Shown here piece after piece: positions 11,850 through 24,119 of a DNA stretch of 64,000 bases; positions within the stretch are counted from its first letter, which is position 1, and each line of letters starts with the position of its first letter. Origin of the DNA: Nemophila menziesii. Its lineage: Eukaryota; Streptophyta; Magnoliopsida; Boraginales; Hydrophyllaceae. Under the pieces are notes generated by a model, which was given only the letters and a program-made list of their open reading frames with translations, was not told where the DNA came from and searched no databases. A program made the position numbers and the translations under genes. The DNA is taken from the NCBI GenBank assembly GCA_029959085.1, contig JARWIR010000018.1:18785001-18849000 (forward strand), written 5' to 3'.

Positions 11850-13133
11850 TATGATCATACATATCCAAGGCTATCACACCATTTTTCAGTAACTGTCTTA
11901 CTGACCCATGTGTGATGCGAATATGTCACTTCTTCCCATTATAGGCGCTATTATGAGCGACTCCAGTGGCAACTTGTGAATCACGGTGGATACACACAGG
12001 TGTGGCACTTCCTTCTCAAAGTGTCACATCTAATAGGGGACTCCTCAACCACTCAGATTCTTGCCCAACTAACTCTAATGCTATGAACTCAGACTCCATG
12101 GTGGAGCGTGCTATACAAGTTTGTTTAGAATACTTCCATGATACAACACCTCCCCTTAAGGAGAACACATAGCCACTGGTGGAGTTTACTTCGTCATTGT
12201 CAGAGATCCAGTTTGCATCACAAAATCCTTCAAGGACTGCATGAAATTTCTATAATGCAAGCCTAGATCAATGGGTACCCCTTAAGTACTTCAATAGACG
12301 ACGAAGTGCAACCCAGTGGTCATTACTCGGGTTATGAGTATAGAAACTAAGCCTACTTACTGCATAAGCTATATCGGGTTGAGTGTAGTTCATTAAGAAC
12401 ATCACACTACCTATGATCTTAGTGTATTCATTTTGGAATACAGCATCCCCAATGTTTTTGGACAAATGTATACTAGAATCATAATGAGTTTTTACAGGTG
12501 ATACCTCAAAGGACTCAAATTTCTTCAACATCCTTTCCACGTAATGAGACTGATTCAGGGAAATACCATTACTGCTTCTAATGATTCTCACCCCGAGTAT
12601 CACATCAGCTTCTCCTATGTCTTTCACATCAAACCTAGAAGACAATAAGCGCTTAGTCTCATATATGATATGAATAGAAGTACCAAATATGAGCATGTCA
12701 TCTACATAAAGGCAGATGATAACACACTTTGAGCCTGTTACTTTGGAGTAAACACATGAATCAGAAGTGTTAGCCACAAAGCCATCTATAATGAGAGTAC
12801 TGTCTAGCTTTTCATACCATTTTTAGGTGCCTGTTTCAAACCATACAAAAACTTTTTTAGCTTGCAAATTTTGTCCCATTGACCAGGAAAAACACACCCT
12901 TCAGGTTGCGCCATGTAGATCTCTTCATCCAGATCTCCATTCAAAAATGCGGTTTTAACATCCATTTGATGGATAACTAGTTCATGAATTACAGATAAAG
13001 CAATACGGGTTCTTATAGTGGCAATTTTGGTCACATGGGAGTAAGTTCCAAAGTAATCTAAACATTTCATTTGGGTAAAACCCTTGATAACAAGTCTCGC
13101 TTTGAATTTTTCTATTGAACAATCAGGTCTCAA
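11850..13133 (-). pseudogene. Copia RT and RNase H remnants, copy 1
   Basis: Minus strand. The first RT block (13133-12804) has QMDVKTAFLNGDLDEEIYM, with a catalytic Asp, and KKFLYGLKQAP. A frameshift and stop separate it from the second block (12777-12268), which has the active-site [19 protein letters not shown] and [12 protein letters not shown]. The RNase H continuation down to about 11850 is broken by several stops. Matches 16258-17541 almost base for base. Confidence 0.88.
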
Positions 13134-13314
13134 ATTTTTCTTAAAAATCCATTTGCTATTTATAGGTCCTTAGGTAAGTCGGTTAATTCCCATGTATGGT
13201 TGCTTTTAATAGACTCAAGTTCACTATTAATGGCTTCTTTCCAAAAACTAGCATCTATAGATTTCAAAGCATCATCATAAGTTTTCGGGTCTTCCTCCAT
13301 GAGGAGGCAGGTGA

Positions 13315-14890
13315 CTACCTGTTCACTAAGCCTTCGGTCATGAAGGTGGTGATAAAGTCGGGTCCAAAGTTGGACTCAATCATATGCCTCTTACTTCTCC
13401 TAAGTTCTTCCTCGGGAATACTACTAGGCTCCATAGAAGTAGAGGGGCCAGGAAAAACATCACAAAGTGGTAAATCAACATTACTAAATAAGCTATCAAT
13501 AGGTAAAGAAGCATTAACAAAATTCAAAGTTTTCAAAGGGAAAATATGTTCAAAAAACTTAGCATCTCTAGATTCGCAAAATCGAGTTATCATCTAAAGA
13601 CAAGAATCTATATGCCGCACTATTCTGGGCATACCCTATGAATATTGAGTCTATGGTTTTGGGTCCAACGGCGACTGTTTTAAAATCAGGTAGTTTGACT
13701 TTCGCAAGACACCCCCACACTTTTAAAAGTTTCAGGTTTAGTGGAAAGTCTTTCCACATCTCATATGGGGTCTTATCTAGGGATTTATGGTGTACCCTAT
13801 TGTGTACATAACGGTTGACAAAACAGCTTCCCCCCACATATTAGTTGGTAAACCTGAACTTATTAACATTGCATTCATAGTCTCTTTAAAGGACATATTC
13901 TTTCTTTCGGCTATGCCATTTTGTTGGGACGTATAAGGTGCACTAAGTTCATGGATAATTCCATTAGTTTCACAAAATTGTTTAAGGGAATTAGAAATAT
14001 ACTCGCCTCCTTTATCAGGCCTAAGTCATTTGATTGTACAGTCTAGTTGATTTTCAACCTCGACTTTATATTTTAAAGGCATTTCAGCCTCGTCTTTAGT
14101 TTTACGAAGATATACTTTAGTGAACCTAAAGTTGTCATCTACTAAGGTTATATAGTAAAGTTTTCCTCCTCTACTAGCGGGGTTTTTAAGATCAGCTAAG
14201 TCTGAATGTACTAATTCTAGCATTTTAGTCATTCTCGTGGTTATGGATTTAAAATGTTTTTTATTTGCAAATTTGGACTCTACACATATTTGAAATTTTA
14301 CAAAATCATCCACATTGTGAAGGGGTATTAGTCCAAGATTTTTAAGCCTTTTAATAGAAGCAACATTTAAATGACCTAATCTACCATGCCACGTATCCAC
14401 AGACTCAACGATATAAGCAGAATTAGAAGCATTCTCATTAACGGTTACAGTGTTTAAAACAAACAAGCCAGAATTTAAATACCATTTCCCCACAAACTCA
14501 TCATTTTTGGTAATAATGATTTTCCTCCCCTCGAAAACAAGTTTGAGTCCCACTATATTAAGAAGAGTTCCAGAAACTAAGTTTCTACGGAGAGAGGGGA
14601 CGAAGAGAACATCATTTAACTCTAAAATCTTACCAGAACTGAGTTTGAGGGGAACATGTCCTTTTCCGAGAACTGTAGTGGTAGAAGAGTCACCCAAAAA
14701 CATGCATTCACCATCAGTTTCTTTCTTGAATTTTTTGAATAGAGCTTTGTTTGCACAGAAATGTCGGAAAGCCCCGGTGTCAAGGATCCACTCGGTTTTG
14801 TTCTCATCTAAGTTTACCTCAACCATTCCCGCGACGATTATTTCTTCGGTCTCTGTCAGATTTACGGCAGCTTTGGGACCTTGGTCAGCT
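13315..14890 (-). pseudogene. Copia protease-integrase remnants, copy 1
   Basis: Minus strand. Protease ILDTGAFRHFC (about 14790; catalytic D of DTG kept), then the pre-integrase block TWHGRLGHLNVASIKRL and the integrase core with HSDL and the second acidic residue in YITLVDD. TGA near 14026 stops the frame before the third catalytic block (AERKN, about 13910). The C-terminal KTPYEMWKDFPLNLKLLKVWG block (13837-13568) is in another frame. Acidic linker DLPLCDVFPGPSTS follows at 13593-13315. Confidence 0.87.
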
Positions 14891-15792
14891 CTATGCTTAC
14901 ATTCGAAGGCTCTATGTCCTTCCTTCCCACAACGGTAACAAGCGCCCTTAGGTTTCTGAATCTTATTGGAAGTTTGAACCCTCCGCCTTGTTTGTTGGAG
15001 TTGTCGCAGTTATTGTTTCCCCTAGATTTGGATTTGGTTGAGCCTTGCTGTTTTCCTTTCCCTTTGAACCTGTCTTTGTTACCTTGACCAGAACTTTCGA
15101 CAAGATTAGCTTTCGAGGAAGGATGATGGAAAGAGAGAGACTTATCCTTGAGTCGGTTGGCTTCTTCGACTTGCATATGGCTGATGAGTTCTTGGAGAGT
15201 CATTTCTTTCTTTTTGTGTTTGAGATGGTTACGATATTCACTCCAAGATGGGGTAAATTTCTCAAGCAAGATGTTAGCTTGGAAAACTTTGCACATCTTC
15301 ATGCCTTCGGTGATTACCTCCGCGCATAGGTTTCCGTACACGTGAAGTTGTTCAGTCATAGGCTTCTCCTCGGTAAGTTTGAAGTTATACCAGTTCCCAG
15401 TGACATATTTTTTCTTACCTAAATCATCAACCCCATATTTCTTCACAAGAGTCTCCCATATGACCTTTGCCGATTTCTCTTTGGCAAGGAGATCAAAAAA
15501 TGGGATTGGAGACGTTCTTTGACATCCAGCCATGAGCCATGGTATTAGCTTTTGTGAACTTGGCTTCGTGGGCAAGATGTCTACTCTGTTCTTCTTCAGT
15601 AGGAACTCCATTATCCACCATAGGTGAAGGAACTTCGAAAAAAGCAAAGTCGAGTTCATACTGTTCAAGACAGATTAAAATATTTTGTGTCCAACGCTTG
15701 TAGTTGGAACCATTAAGAGGCTCCAACTTATTCACGTCAGGAAAGGCCTTTGCGTTCAATGATGAAGCAACAGCCGAGAGAGGAAAAGCCAT
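14862..15792 (-). pseudogene. Copia gag remnant, copy 1
   Basis: Minus strand, starting at MAFPLSAVASS (15792). Contains LNGSNYKRWTQNILICL, typical of the N-terminal gag/UBN2 region, and WSEYRNHLKHKKKEMTLQELI. A frameshift near 15520 separates the first 99 codons from the rest, and a second near 14985 puts the knuckle CYRCGKEGHRAFEC in a third frame. The capsid-like protein cannot be made intact. Confidence 0.86.
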
Positions 15793-15833
15793 TCAGAATA
15801 ACAAACGGTGATATAAACGAATATATTTTTAAA

Positions 15834-15897
15834 TTGATGGGAAAAAAAATTAAAATCACCGTTTAAAATAAGAAATGGAAATCCAGAAAACAATAAG
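15834..15897 (-). repeat. Truncated LTR piece between the two interiors
   Basis: 64 bp matching the outer start of the LTRs (compare 10243-10306 and 20244-20307). It is the scar of the tandem duplication, not a full LTR. Confidence 0.88.
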
Positions 15898-16257
15898 GAT
15901 TTCTTCATTTTAAGATTGTTTAAGGACGTCTCTTTTAACATTCTATCATGAAGTTTGGGTCTCGCTATTACCTGTGAATTCATCAAGTCTTTCTCAAAAG
16001 GACCACCATACAGGCTATGAATTCTTTATGAGTTAAATACTCGGTACGTCTTATTCATCAAGTCCTTCTCAACAGGACCACCACGAGTGGCTATGAATTT
16101 TTAAGACAATTTTGTTTTGAGCCATAGGGATGGAGAAAATCACATTGACTCATTATTCACATGTTCCCCATTAATGGGTTTCAATCCCATCCCCCTCGAC
16201 GTCTCCAGGACTACTCTCTTGGTTAGGCCTTTGGTGAACGTATCAGCTAGGTTGTTC

Positions 16258-17541
16258 TATGATCATACATATCCAAGGCTATCACACCATTTTTCAGTAA
16301 CTGTCTTACTGACCCATGTGTGATGCGAATATGTCACTTCTTCCCATTATAGGCGCTATTATGAGCGACTCCAGTGGCAACTTGTGAATCACGGTGGATA
16401 CACACAGGTGTGGCACTTCCTTCTCAAAGTGTCACATCTAATAGGGGAAACCTCAACCACTCAGATTCTTGCCCAACTAACTCTAATGCTATGAACTCAG
16501 ACTCCATGGTGGAGCGTGCTGTACAAGTTTGTTTAGAATACTTCCATGATACAACACCTCCCCTTAAGGAGAACACATAGCCACTGGTGGAGTTTACTTC
16601 GTCATTGTCAGAGATCCAGTTTGCATCACAAAATCCTTCAAGGACTGCATGAAATTTCTATAATGCAAGCCTAGATCAATGGGTACCCCTTAAGTACTTC
16701 AATAGACGACGAAGTGCAACCCAGTGGTCATTACTCGGGTTATGAGTATAGAAACTAAGCCTACTTACTGCATAAGCTATATCGGGTTGAGTGTAGTTCA
16801 TTAAGAACATCACACTACCTATGATCTTAGTGTATTCATTTTGGAATACAGCATCCCCAATGTTTTTGGACAAATGTATACTAGAATCATAATGAGTTTT
16901 TACAGGTGATACCTCAAAGGACTCAAATTTCTTCAACATCCTTTCCACGTAATGAGACTGATTCAGGGAAATACCATTACTGCTTCTAATGATTCTCACC
17001 CCGAGTATCACATCAGCTTCTCCTATGTCTTTCACATCAAACCTAGAAGACAAGAAGCGCTTAGTCTCATATATGATATGAATAGAAGTACCAAATATGA
17101 GCATGTCATCTACATAAAGGCAGATGATAACACACTTTGAGCCTGTTACTTTGGAGTAAACACATGAATCAGAAGTGTTAGCCACAAAGCCATCTATAAT
17201 GAGAGTACTGTCTAGCTTTTCATACCATTTTTAGGTGCCTGTTTCAAACCATACAAAAACTTTTTTAGATTGCAAATTTTGTCCCATTGACCAGGAAAAA
17301 CACACCCTTCAGGTTGCGCCATGTAGATCTCTTCATCCAGATCTCCATTCAAAAATGCGGTTTTAACATCCATTTGATGGATAACTAGTTCATGAATTAC
17401 AGATAAAGCAATACGGGTTCTTATAGTGGCAATTTTGGTCACATGGGAGTAAGTTCCAAAGTAATCTAAACATTTCATTTGGGTAAAACCCTTGATAACA
17501 AGTCTCGCTTTGAATTTTTCTATTGAACAATCAGGTCTCAA
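16258..17541 (-). pseudogene. Copia RT and RNase H remnants, copy 2
   Basis: Counterpart of 11850-13133. RT blocks at 17541-17212 and 17185-16676 with the same frameshift between them. Amino-acid differences from copy 1 include Lys/Asn in the 'KICKLKK' region and Leu/Phe before 'SSRFDVKD'. RNase H again broken. Confidence 0.88.
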
Positions 17542-17722
17542 ATTTTTCTTAAAAATCCATTTGCTATTTATAGGTCCTTAGGTAAGTCGGTTAATTCCCA
17601 TGTATGGTTGCTTTTAATAGACTCAAGTTCACTATTAATGGCTTCTTTCCAAAAACTAGCATCTATAGATTTCAAAGCATCATCATAAGTTTTCGGGTCT
17701 TCCTCCATGAGGAGGCAGGTGA

Positions 17723-19300
17723 CTACCTGTTCACTAAGCCTTCGGTCATGAAGGTGGTGATAAAGTCGGGTCCAAAGTTGGACTCAATCATATGCCTCTT
17801 ACTTCTCCTAAGTTCTTCCTCGGGAATACTACTAGGCTCCATAGAAGTAGAGGGGCCAGGAAAAACATCACAAAGTGGTAAATCAACATTACTAAATAAG
17901 CTATCAATAGGTAAAGAAGCATTAACAAAATTCAAAGTTTTCAAAGGGAAAATATGTTCAAAAAACTTAGCATCTCTAGATTCGCAAAATCGAGTTATCA
18001 TCTAAAGACAAGAATCTATATGCCGCACTATTCTGGGCATACCCTATGAATATTGAGTCTATGGTTTTGGGTCCAACGGCGACTGTTTTAAAATCAGGTA
18101 GTTTGACTTTCGCAAGACACCCCCACACTTTTAAAAGTTTCAGGTTTAGTGGAAAGTCTTTCCACATCTCATATGGGGTCTTATCTAGGGATTTATGGTG
18201 TACCCTATTGTGTACATAACGGTTGACAAAACAGCTTCCCCCCACATATTAGTTGGTAAACCTGAACTTATTAACATTGCATTCATAGTCTCTTTAAAGG
18301 ACATATTCTTTCTTTCGGCTATGCCATTTTGTTGGGACGTATAAGGTGCACTAAGTTCATGGATAATTCCATTAGTTTCACAAAATTGTTTAAGGGAATT
18401 AGAAATATACTCGCCTCCTTTATCAGACCTAAGTCATTTGATTGTACAGTCTAGTTGATTTTCAACCTCGACTTTATATTTTAAATGCATTTCAGCCTCG
18501 TCTTTAGTTTTACGAAGATATACTTTAGTGAACCTAAAGTTGTCATCTACTAAGGTTATATAGTAAAGTTTTCCTCCTCTACTAGCGGGGTTTTTAAGAT
18601 CAGCTAAGTCTGAATGTACTAATTTTAGCATTTTAGTCATTCTCGTGGTTATGGATTTAAAATGTTTTTTATTTGCAAATTTGGACTCTACACATATTTG
18701 AAATTTTACAAAATCATCCACATTGTGAAGGGGTATTAGTCCAAGATTTTTAAGCCTTTTAATAGAAGCAACATTTAAATGACCTAATCTACCATGCCAC
18801 GTATCCACAGACTCAACGATATAAGCAGAATTAGAAGCATTCTCATTAACGGTTACAGTGTTTAAAACAAACAAGCCAGAATTTAAATACCATTTCCCCA
18901 CAAACTCATCATTTTTGGTAATAATGATTTTCCTCCCCTCGAAAACAAGTTTGAGTCCCACTATATTAAGAAGAGTTCCAGAAACTAAGTTTCTATGGAG
19001 AGAGGGGACGAAGAGAACATCATTTAACTCTAAAATCTTACCAGAACTGAGTTTGAGGGGAACATGTCCTTTTCCGAGAACTGTAGTGGTAGAAGAGTCA
19101 CCCAAAAACATGCATTCACCATCAGTTTCTTTCTTGAATTTTTTGAATAGAGCTTTGTTTGCACAGAAATGTCGGAAAGCCCCGGTGTCAAGGATCCACT
19201 CGGTTTTGTTCTCATCTAAGTTTACCTCAACCATTCCCGCGACGATTATTTCTTCGGTCTCTGTCAGATTTACGGCAGCTTTGGGACCTTGGTCAGCTCT
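17723..19300 (-). pseudogene. Copia protease-integrase remnants, copy 2
   Basis: Counterpart of 13315-14890: DTGA protease, WHGRLGHL pre-integrase block, integrase core cut by the same TGA near 18434, and KTPYEMW block at 18245-17976. Differences from copy 1 include Arg/His before 'NLVSG', Glu/Lys in 'KMLxLVHSD' and Pro/His in 'EAEMxLKY'. Confidence 0.87.
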
Positions 19301-20200
19301 ATGCTTACATTCGAAGGCTCTATGTCCTTCCTTCCCACAACGGTAACAAGCGCCCTTAGGTTTCTGAATCTTATTGGAAGTTTGAACCCTCCGCCTTGTT
19401 TGTTGGAGTTGTCGCAGTTATTGTTTCCCCTAGATTTGGATTTGGTTGAGCCTTGCTGTTTTCCTTTCCCTTTGAACCTGTCTTTGTTACCTTGACCAGA
19501 ACTTTCGACAAGATTAGCTTTCGAGGAAGGATGATGGAAAGAGAGAGACTTATCCTTGAGTCGGTTGGCTTCTTCGACTTGCATATGGCTGATGAGTTCT
19601 TGGAGAGTCATTTCTTTCTTTTTGTGTTTGAGATGGTTACGATATTCACTCCAAGATGGGGTAAATTTCTCAAGCAAGATGTTAGCTTGGAAAACTTTGC
19701 ACATCTTCATGCCTTCGGTGATTACCTCCGCGCATAGGTTTCCGTACACGTGAAGTTGTTCAGTCATAGGCTTCTCCTCGGTAAGTTTGAAGTTATACCA
19801 GTTCCCAGTGACATATTTTTTCTTACCTAAATCATCAACCCCATATTTCTTCACAAGAGTCTCCCATATGACCTTTGCCGATTTCTCTTTGGCAAGGAGA
19901 TCAAAAAATGGGATTGGAGACGTTCTTTGACATCCAGCCATGAGCCATGGTATTAGCTTTTGTGAACTTGGCTTCGTGGGCAAGATGTCTACTCTGTTCT
20001 TCTTCACTAGGAACTCCATTATCCACCATAGGTGAAGGAACTTCGAAAAAAGCAAAGTCGAGTTCATACTGTTCAAGACAGATTAAAATATTTTGTGTCC
20101 AACGCTTGTAGTTGGAACCATTAAGAGGCTCCAACTTATTCACGTCAGGAAAGGCCTTTGCGTTCAATGATGAAGCAACAGCCGAGAGAGGAAAAGCCAT
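19270..20200 (-). pseudogene. Copia gag remnant, copy 2
   Basis: Counterpart of 14862-15792, starting MAFPLSAVASS at 20200, with the same two frameshifts. The 44 bases between this ATG and the LTR edge (20244) lack the TGGTATCAGAGC-type primer-binding site usual for plant copia elements. Confidence 0.86.
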
Positions 20201-20243
20201 TCAGAATAACAAACGGTGATATAAACGAATATATATTTTTAAA

Positions 20244-21128
20244 TTGATGGGAAAAAAAATTAAAATCACCGTTTAAAATAAGAAATGGAAATCCAGAAAA
20301 CAATAATTTTGATTAATGTAAACTGACTATTATAGAAATTGAAATACAAATGCAAACGAAAAACTTACACGGAAATCTTAAAAGAAAAACAATTACACGG
20401 ATTTAAAATGTTGTTAAAAAGATAATTCGGCGTACCGGTTATATCTAACTATTATAATTTTCAGAGATAAGAGAGGTAGAGTGTTTGTTCTTTTCGGATG
20501 TGTTCCATAGCTTAAGGCAAATGAGGAGCTGCTGTATTTATAGGGGATGGGAGTAGGTGGAGAAAGTTTTTGTCAGAAACGCCCACAATTAGTGTCCTTG
20601 ATTTCCTGTAAATGTTGAATGTTGCTTAATTGGTGGACGCTTGTATTCTGGTGCAAAATTGGTGGGTGTTCAATCTTCTAGATGAATGGGTTGACTTGCC
20701 ACCGACTACTATAAGAGCTAGTCATCTTCCACCGGATTCACTTCAGAAAAATTAATTTTTCATTTTTGCCTCCTAACTCCCCACGAGCCGTCGCCATCGC
20801 CGGGCTGGCCCGGTGGTGGTGGTGGTGGTGGAGGTGCGCGCGTGGGGCTTTATATTTCCCTTTTGGCTATCATAGTCTTTAATTCTTTTAAAAGTAATGG
20901 ATAGGTAAGCTATTTTAAACTATTAGTTTTTTTATCTATGCTCTTATGTGGGATATTTTCTTCATAAAAAATGTCTTTTTCACTTTTCTAAGAAAATAGG
21001 AAAAAATTTAGTTAATACTCTATATTAATTTAAGCCTTTTCCAATTTTTAAAAAAAACATGAACACATATTTGTATTTAATATTATAATAAATTAATAAT
21101 ATATATATCTATAACATGAAACTCAACC
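20244..21128 (-). repeat. Copia 5' LTR (right), with minus-strand TATA
   Basis: 885 bp, TGATGG...TCAACC. It drives transcription toward lower coordinates; minus TATAAATA at 20535-20542. It has a (TGG)n-type run near 20814-20831. Clearly diverged from the left LTR (short indels and many substitutions), in contrast to the near-identical interiors. Confidence 0.88.
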
Positions 21129-21518
21129 TTTTGCATATATTTTTCTAATAGTTTTATGCGTTTTGACTATTAAAAAAGAGTACCACAAAAAACCATAGCA
21201 AGCATTAACTCTGCACATGAGTTTGGTATGGGTTTTAAGCATTCGCAAGAAACATGCGTGGAGTTAGAATTGAAAGGTTACCTACTTTCCTTCTCCTCCC
21301 GAATTTATCACAACTTCTTTCTTTCTACGTCTCTTTAAAAATTAGATATAGTATGGCTTGATTTTTTTTATCGGGTAGTATGGTGTGATTTGTGTACACA
21401 TGGACATGGTAGCAAGGTGCAGTAACAATATTTTTTTCTTATAAATCAAATTGACACATATTAAAACGTTTAATTCATTTGATGAAGAATTTTGTAGTAC
21501 TAAATTTATATCATAATT

Positions 21519-21818
21519 TATAAGCCGTGGCAGACTTAGAAGATAAAAAACAGTGGGGGTTAAGATAGAATAAGGGGCTTAAAACAAAAAATTGATATTT
21601 TTATATTTTAATTTTAAAGAAATTTATAATTAGATCATGTATGTATTTTTTTCTTTTTAAGTGGGTTTAAGCTATTTTTTTGTTGGTTTTAAGTCTGCAA
21701 CTGCATATAAGAACCACTCTTTAGCTTCTAAAATTATTTTGACTCAAATAAAATTTCATCCTAAAACCTTTCGGTCTCGGCGGAAAATTCTAACCACTAG
21801 ACTAACCATCAATCTTAT
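21519..21818 (-). mobile_element. SINE-like insertion, 300 bp
   Basis: Absent from the paired segment and flanked by an exact 14-bp duplication TTTATATCATAATT (21505-21518 and 21819-21832). The minus strand begins with a tRNA-like A-box stretch (GGTTAGTCTAGTGGTTAGA). The B box is not clear. The other end carries 'CTAAGTCTGCCACGG'. A SINE or SINE chimera is the best reading. Confidence 0.65.
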
Positions 21819-22383
21819 TTTATATCATAATTCAATATTATTAAGAAATAACAAATAGTATTTTTTTTCCTATTAAATATAATATTTTGAATTTATATTT
21901 CTGATAAATAACTACTTTAATAAATCATTAACTATATTTTAATGATGCCATGTTTTTATATATTTAATAAATCCTGTAATTTTTAGTTTCAAGAATTTTA
22001 TTTACCTCCATCGATGTTTGAATCCATTCATCGCATTTTGCAAAGATTTTTTTTCTTTCTAAAAGAGCATTGTTATATATCACCCGTAATTGTTTCACCT
22101 TTAAATTACCTTCTATATATAAATAAATAAAAAAGAGAAAAAGATAGTTTAGGAAACAAATTAAAACCTCTACATAGAAGATGATATAAAGGTGAAAGAA
22201 AAATGGGTAATATATATTTTTACTCTTTCTAAAATGAGAAATGATATTTGTCCGCCTCTTTTTATTCACCTTTATATCACTCTTATGTGTCACCTTATAT
22301 GGTGTTAAATCAAAAAGAAAGAAAGAATATTTAGAAAAACAAAATATTCTGATTGGTGTTAAAACTTTAACGTAAAAAGTAAT

Positions 22384-23106
22384 ATATGGATTAGGGGTGT
22401 GCGCGGGTCGGTTTTGTATGAAAAATGCTCAACCCACAAACCACCCGTTCTTGTACGGATTTTGAAAAATAAGACCCGCACCCGCCCAATACATTACTTA
22501 AACCATTGAGTTTCGCGTTAGGCGGGTTGCGGGTGCATTGCGGGTGATTTAGTTCGATAAAGAAGACGAATTTGTATCCATATTCATTTGGCGAGTCAAA
22601 TTTAAATTACAAATAAAAATTATAACGAAAAATATTGTTTAGGATACGCATATGCATTTCAAATCACCTATGATTAAAAGATATAAAATGAGATTTTAGG
22701 AAACTAAATATATGAATTGAACAAAGAGTACATATAATATCATAATTGAAATGAAAAACATATTCATTAGATAAAATATTATTGAAATATTGAGGGATTT
22801 CAAAATATTTTTAAAAAAGGGGGAGGAATAAAAAAAAATGTAGAGTGAAAAGCACATGACCCCTACTATTTATTTGAATAAAATGAGCAATACGGATTTT
22901 TCTAATTTTTATACTACAAGGTGAGTATATGCGGGTTTGCGGGTTTCAAATTTTAAATCCATAACCCGCAAAATATGTATATTTTTTCAAAAATGTAAAC
23001 CGCAACCCACCCAATTAAAAACTAACCCGTATAATTCCGGGTTAGTGTGATCGGTTTGGTCGGGTTATGCGGGTTTTTTAACCCGATGCACACCCCTAAT
23101 ATGGAT
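22384..23106. mobile_element. Non-autonomous hAT element, 707 bp
   Basis: Terminal inverted repeat TAGGGGTGTGC...GCACACCCCTA (22392-23098) flanked by the exact 8-bp duplication ATATGGAT (22384-22391 and 23099-23106), which is diagnostic for hAT. Subterminal regions repeat GCGGGTT/AACCCGC motifs. There is no transposase frame inside, so it depends on another element. Confidence 0.93.
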
Positions 23107-24119
23107 AAACCAAAAACAAATTGACAAAAATCCTTACTATTCTAATATATAGAAAGTTATACAAAAAATAACTTGAATAATTAATTTCAAAAAAATTAAA
23201 TCAAACATCATATACTAAACATAATCATAATCTAAAAACTAACATAAATAAATGATCCAAGCAAAATATCATGATTTTGAAGTAAAAGCACAATCACCCA
23301 AAATGAATTTACTTGTCCATTAATATAAATTCCTAAATTAATAACTCCAACTAGAACACAAAGCCCGGTAGAATTTGTTCGAAATAATTCGATACAAAAT
23401 CTTCAGGATCAAATATCATCATATTATCATTAGAAAAAGTTAGGATCAAAATTCTTACAGTTTTGAAATGCAAATCAAGAACGAATTTATCTTCAATTAA
23501 TCCGTATTCAACTTAAAAAGTAAAGATAGTTGGGAGAGATCCAAAGAATTTATTAAGTAATCAAACCTTATATGTATATGATATTTTAGGTGCACATAAC
23601 ATTTGGCATAATTTGGTCTCAATCATTATTATTTGGGTCAGATTTTAATATACAAGTTCATGACAAACAAACAAGTAAGTGTATATCATAGTACTACAAA
23701 TAATGGCGCGTTGTTTTTAAAATGAATGGTTCTTTATTATTTTATAATGATGACTCCACAAACTACTTTTCAAAGAGAACATACACAATATGCCCCATAA
23801 ACTTTGTTCTTTGTGACTCAGTGCTCCCTATTCAAATTGTAAGTCTTTTGACCACCTCCCTTCCCAAACTTTTCTTCAGTGTCCTGTTACTTCCTAATAA
23901 CGTTTTCAATCAATTTTGGTTGTAAGACCATTATTTTAAATTATTTTAAATTATTTTAAATCATGTTAAAAAGAGCTAGCAGGGTATGGAATACAAGTTT
24001 GGGAGAGGGAGAGGGGTTGACAGGGCACGATATACAAATTTGGAGGTAACGGGGCATGTCATACTAGAAGATTCAACCATATTAGATTTTGTACATTATA
24101 TTGTAAATAGTATAACTTA

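Larger units (their letters stand above)
11490..15897 (-). repeat. 4.4-kb tandem duplication, unit 1
   Basis: Repeated at 15898-20306 with an offset of 4,408 bp (4,410 after an AT dinucleotide indel near 15825). I noticed about a dozen single-base differences over 4.4 kb. The unit runs from about 290 bp inside the PPT end, through all coding remnants, to 64 bp of LTR. The junction at 15897/15898 joins '...caataa' of the LTR to 'gatttcttcat' of the interior. Confidence 0.93.
15898..20306 (-). repeat. 4.4-kb tandem duplication, unit 2
   Basis: Second unit. It shares every disabling lesion I checked with unit 1 (both gag frameshifts, the integrase stop, the RT frameshift) and ends inside the intact right LTR. 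Confidence 0.93.
10243..21128 (-). mobile_element. Ty1/copia retrotransposon with tandemly duplicated interior
   Basis: Minus-strand element. Order in window coordinates: LTR (10243-11196), polypurine tract, interior copy 1 (to 15833), 64 bp of LTR (15834-15897), interior copy 2 (15898-20243), LTR (20244-21128). LTR ends are TGTTGG...CCAACA on the left; the right LTR is mutated (TGATGG...TCAACC). Coding order read on the minus strand is gag, protease, integrase, RT, RNase H, which defines copia. No matching 5-bp target duplication (ACTTC left, TTTTG right) and no recognisable primer-binding site. All coding parts carry stops or frameshifts, so the element is dead. Confidence 0.9.

Noticed and set aside
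11709..12172. Plus-strand 68-codon frames over the copia 3' end
   Set aside because: Antisense to the RNase H remnant; no domain.
14450..14938. Plus-strand 162-codon frames (also 18858-19346) and 133-codon frames at 13196 and 17604
   Set aside because: They are antisense to copia protease, gag and integrase remnants and duplicate with them. Composition mirrors the minus-strand coding sequence.
11490..20306. Copia duplication as two independent insertions
   Set aside because: The second interior lacks its own left LTR, target duplication and polypurine tract, and shares all lesions with the first. Assembly error remains possible but the base differences between units argue against a simple collapse artefact.
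10238..21133. Target-site duplication for the copia element
   Set aside because: ACTTC on the left and TTTTG on the right do not match, so none is claimed.
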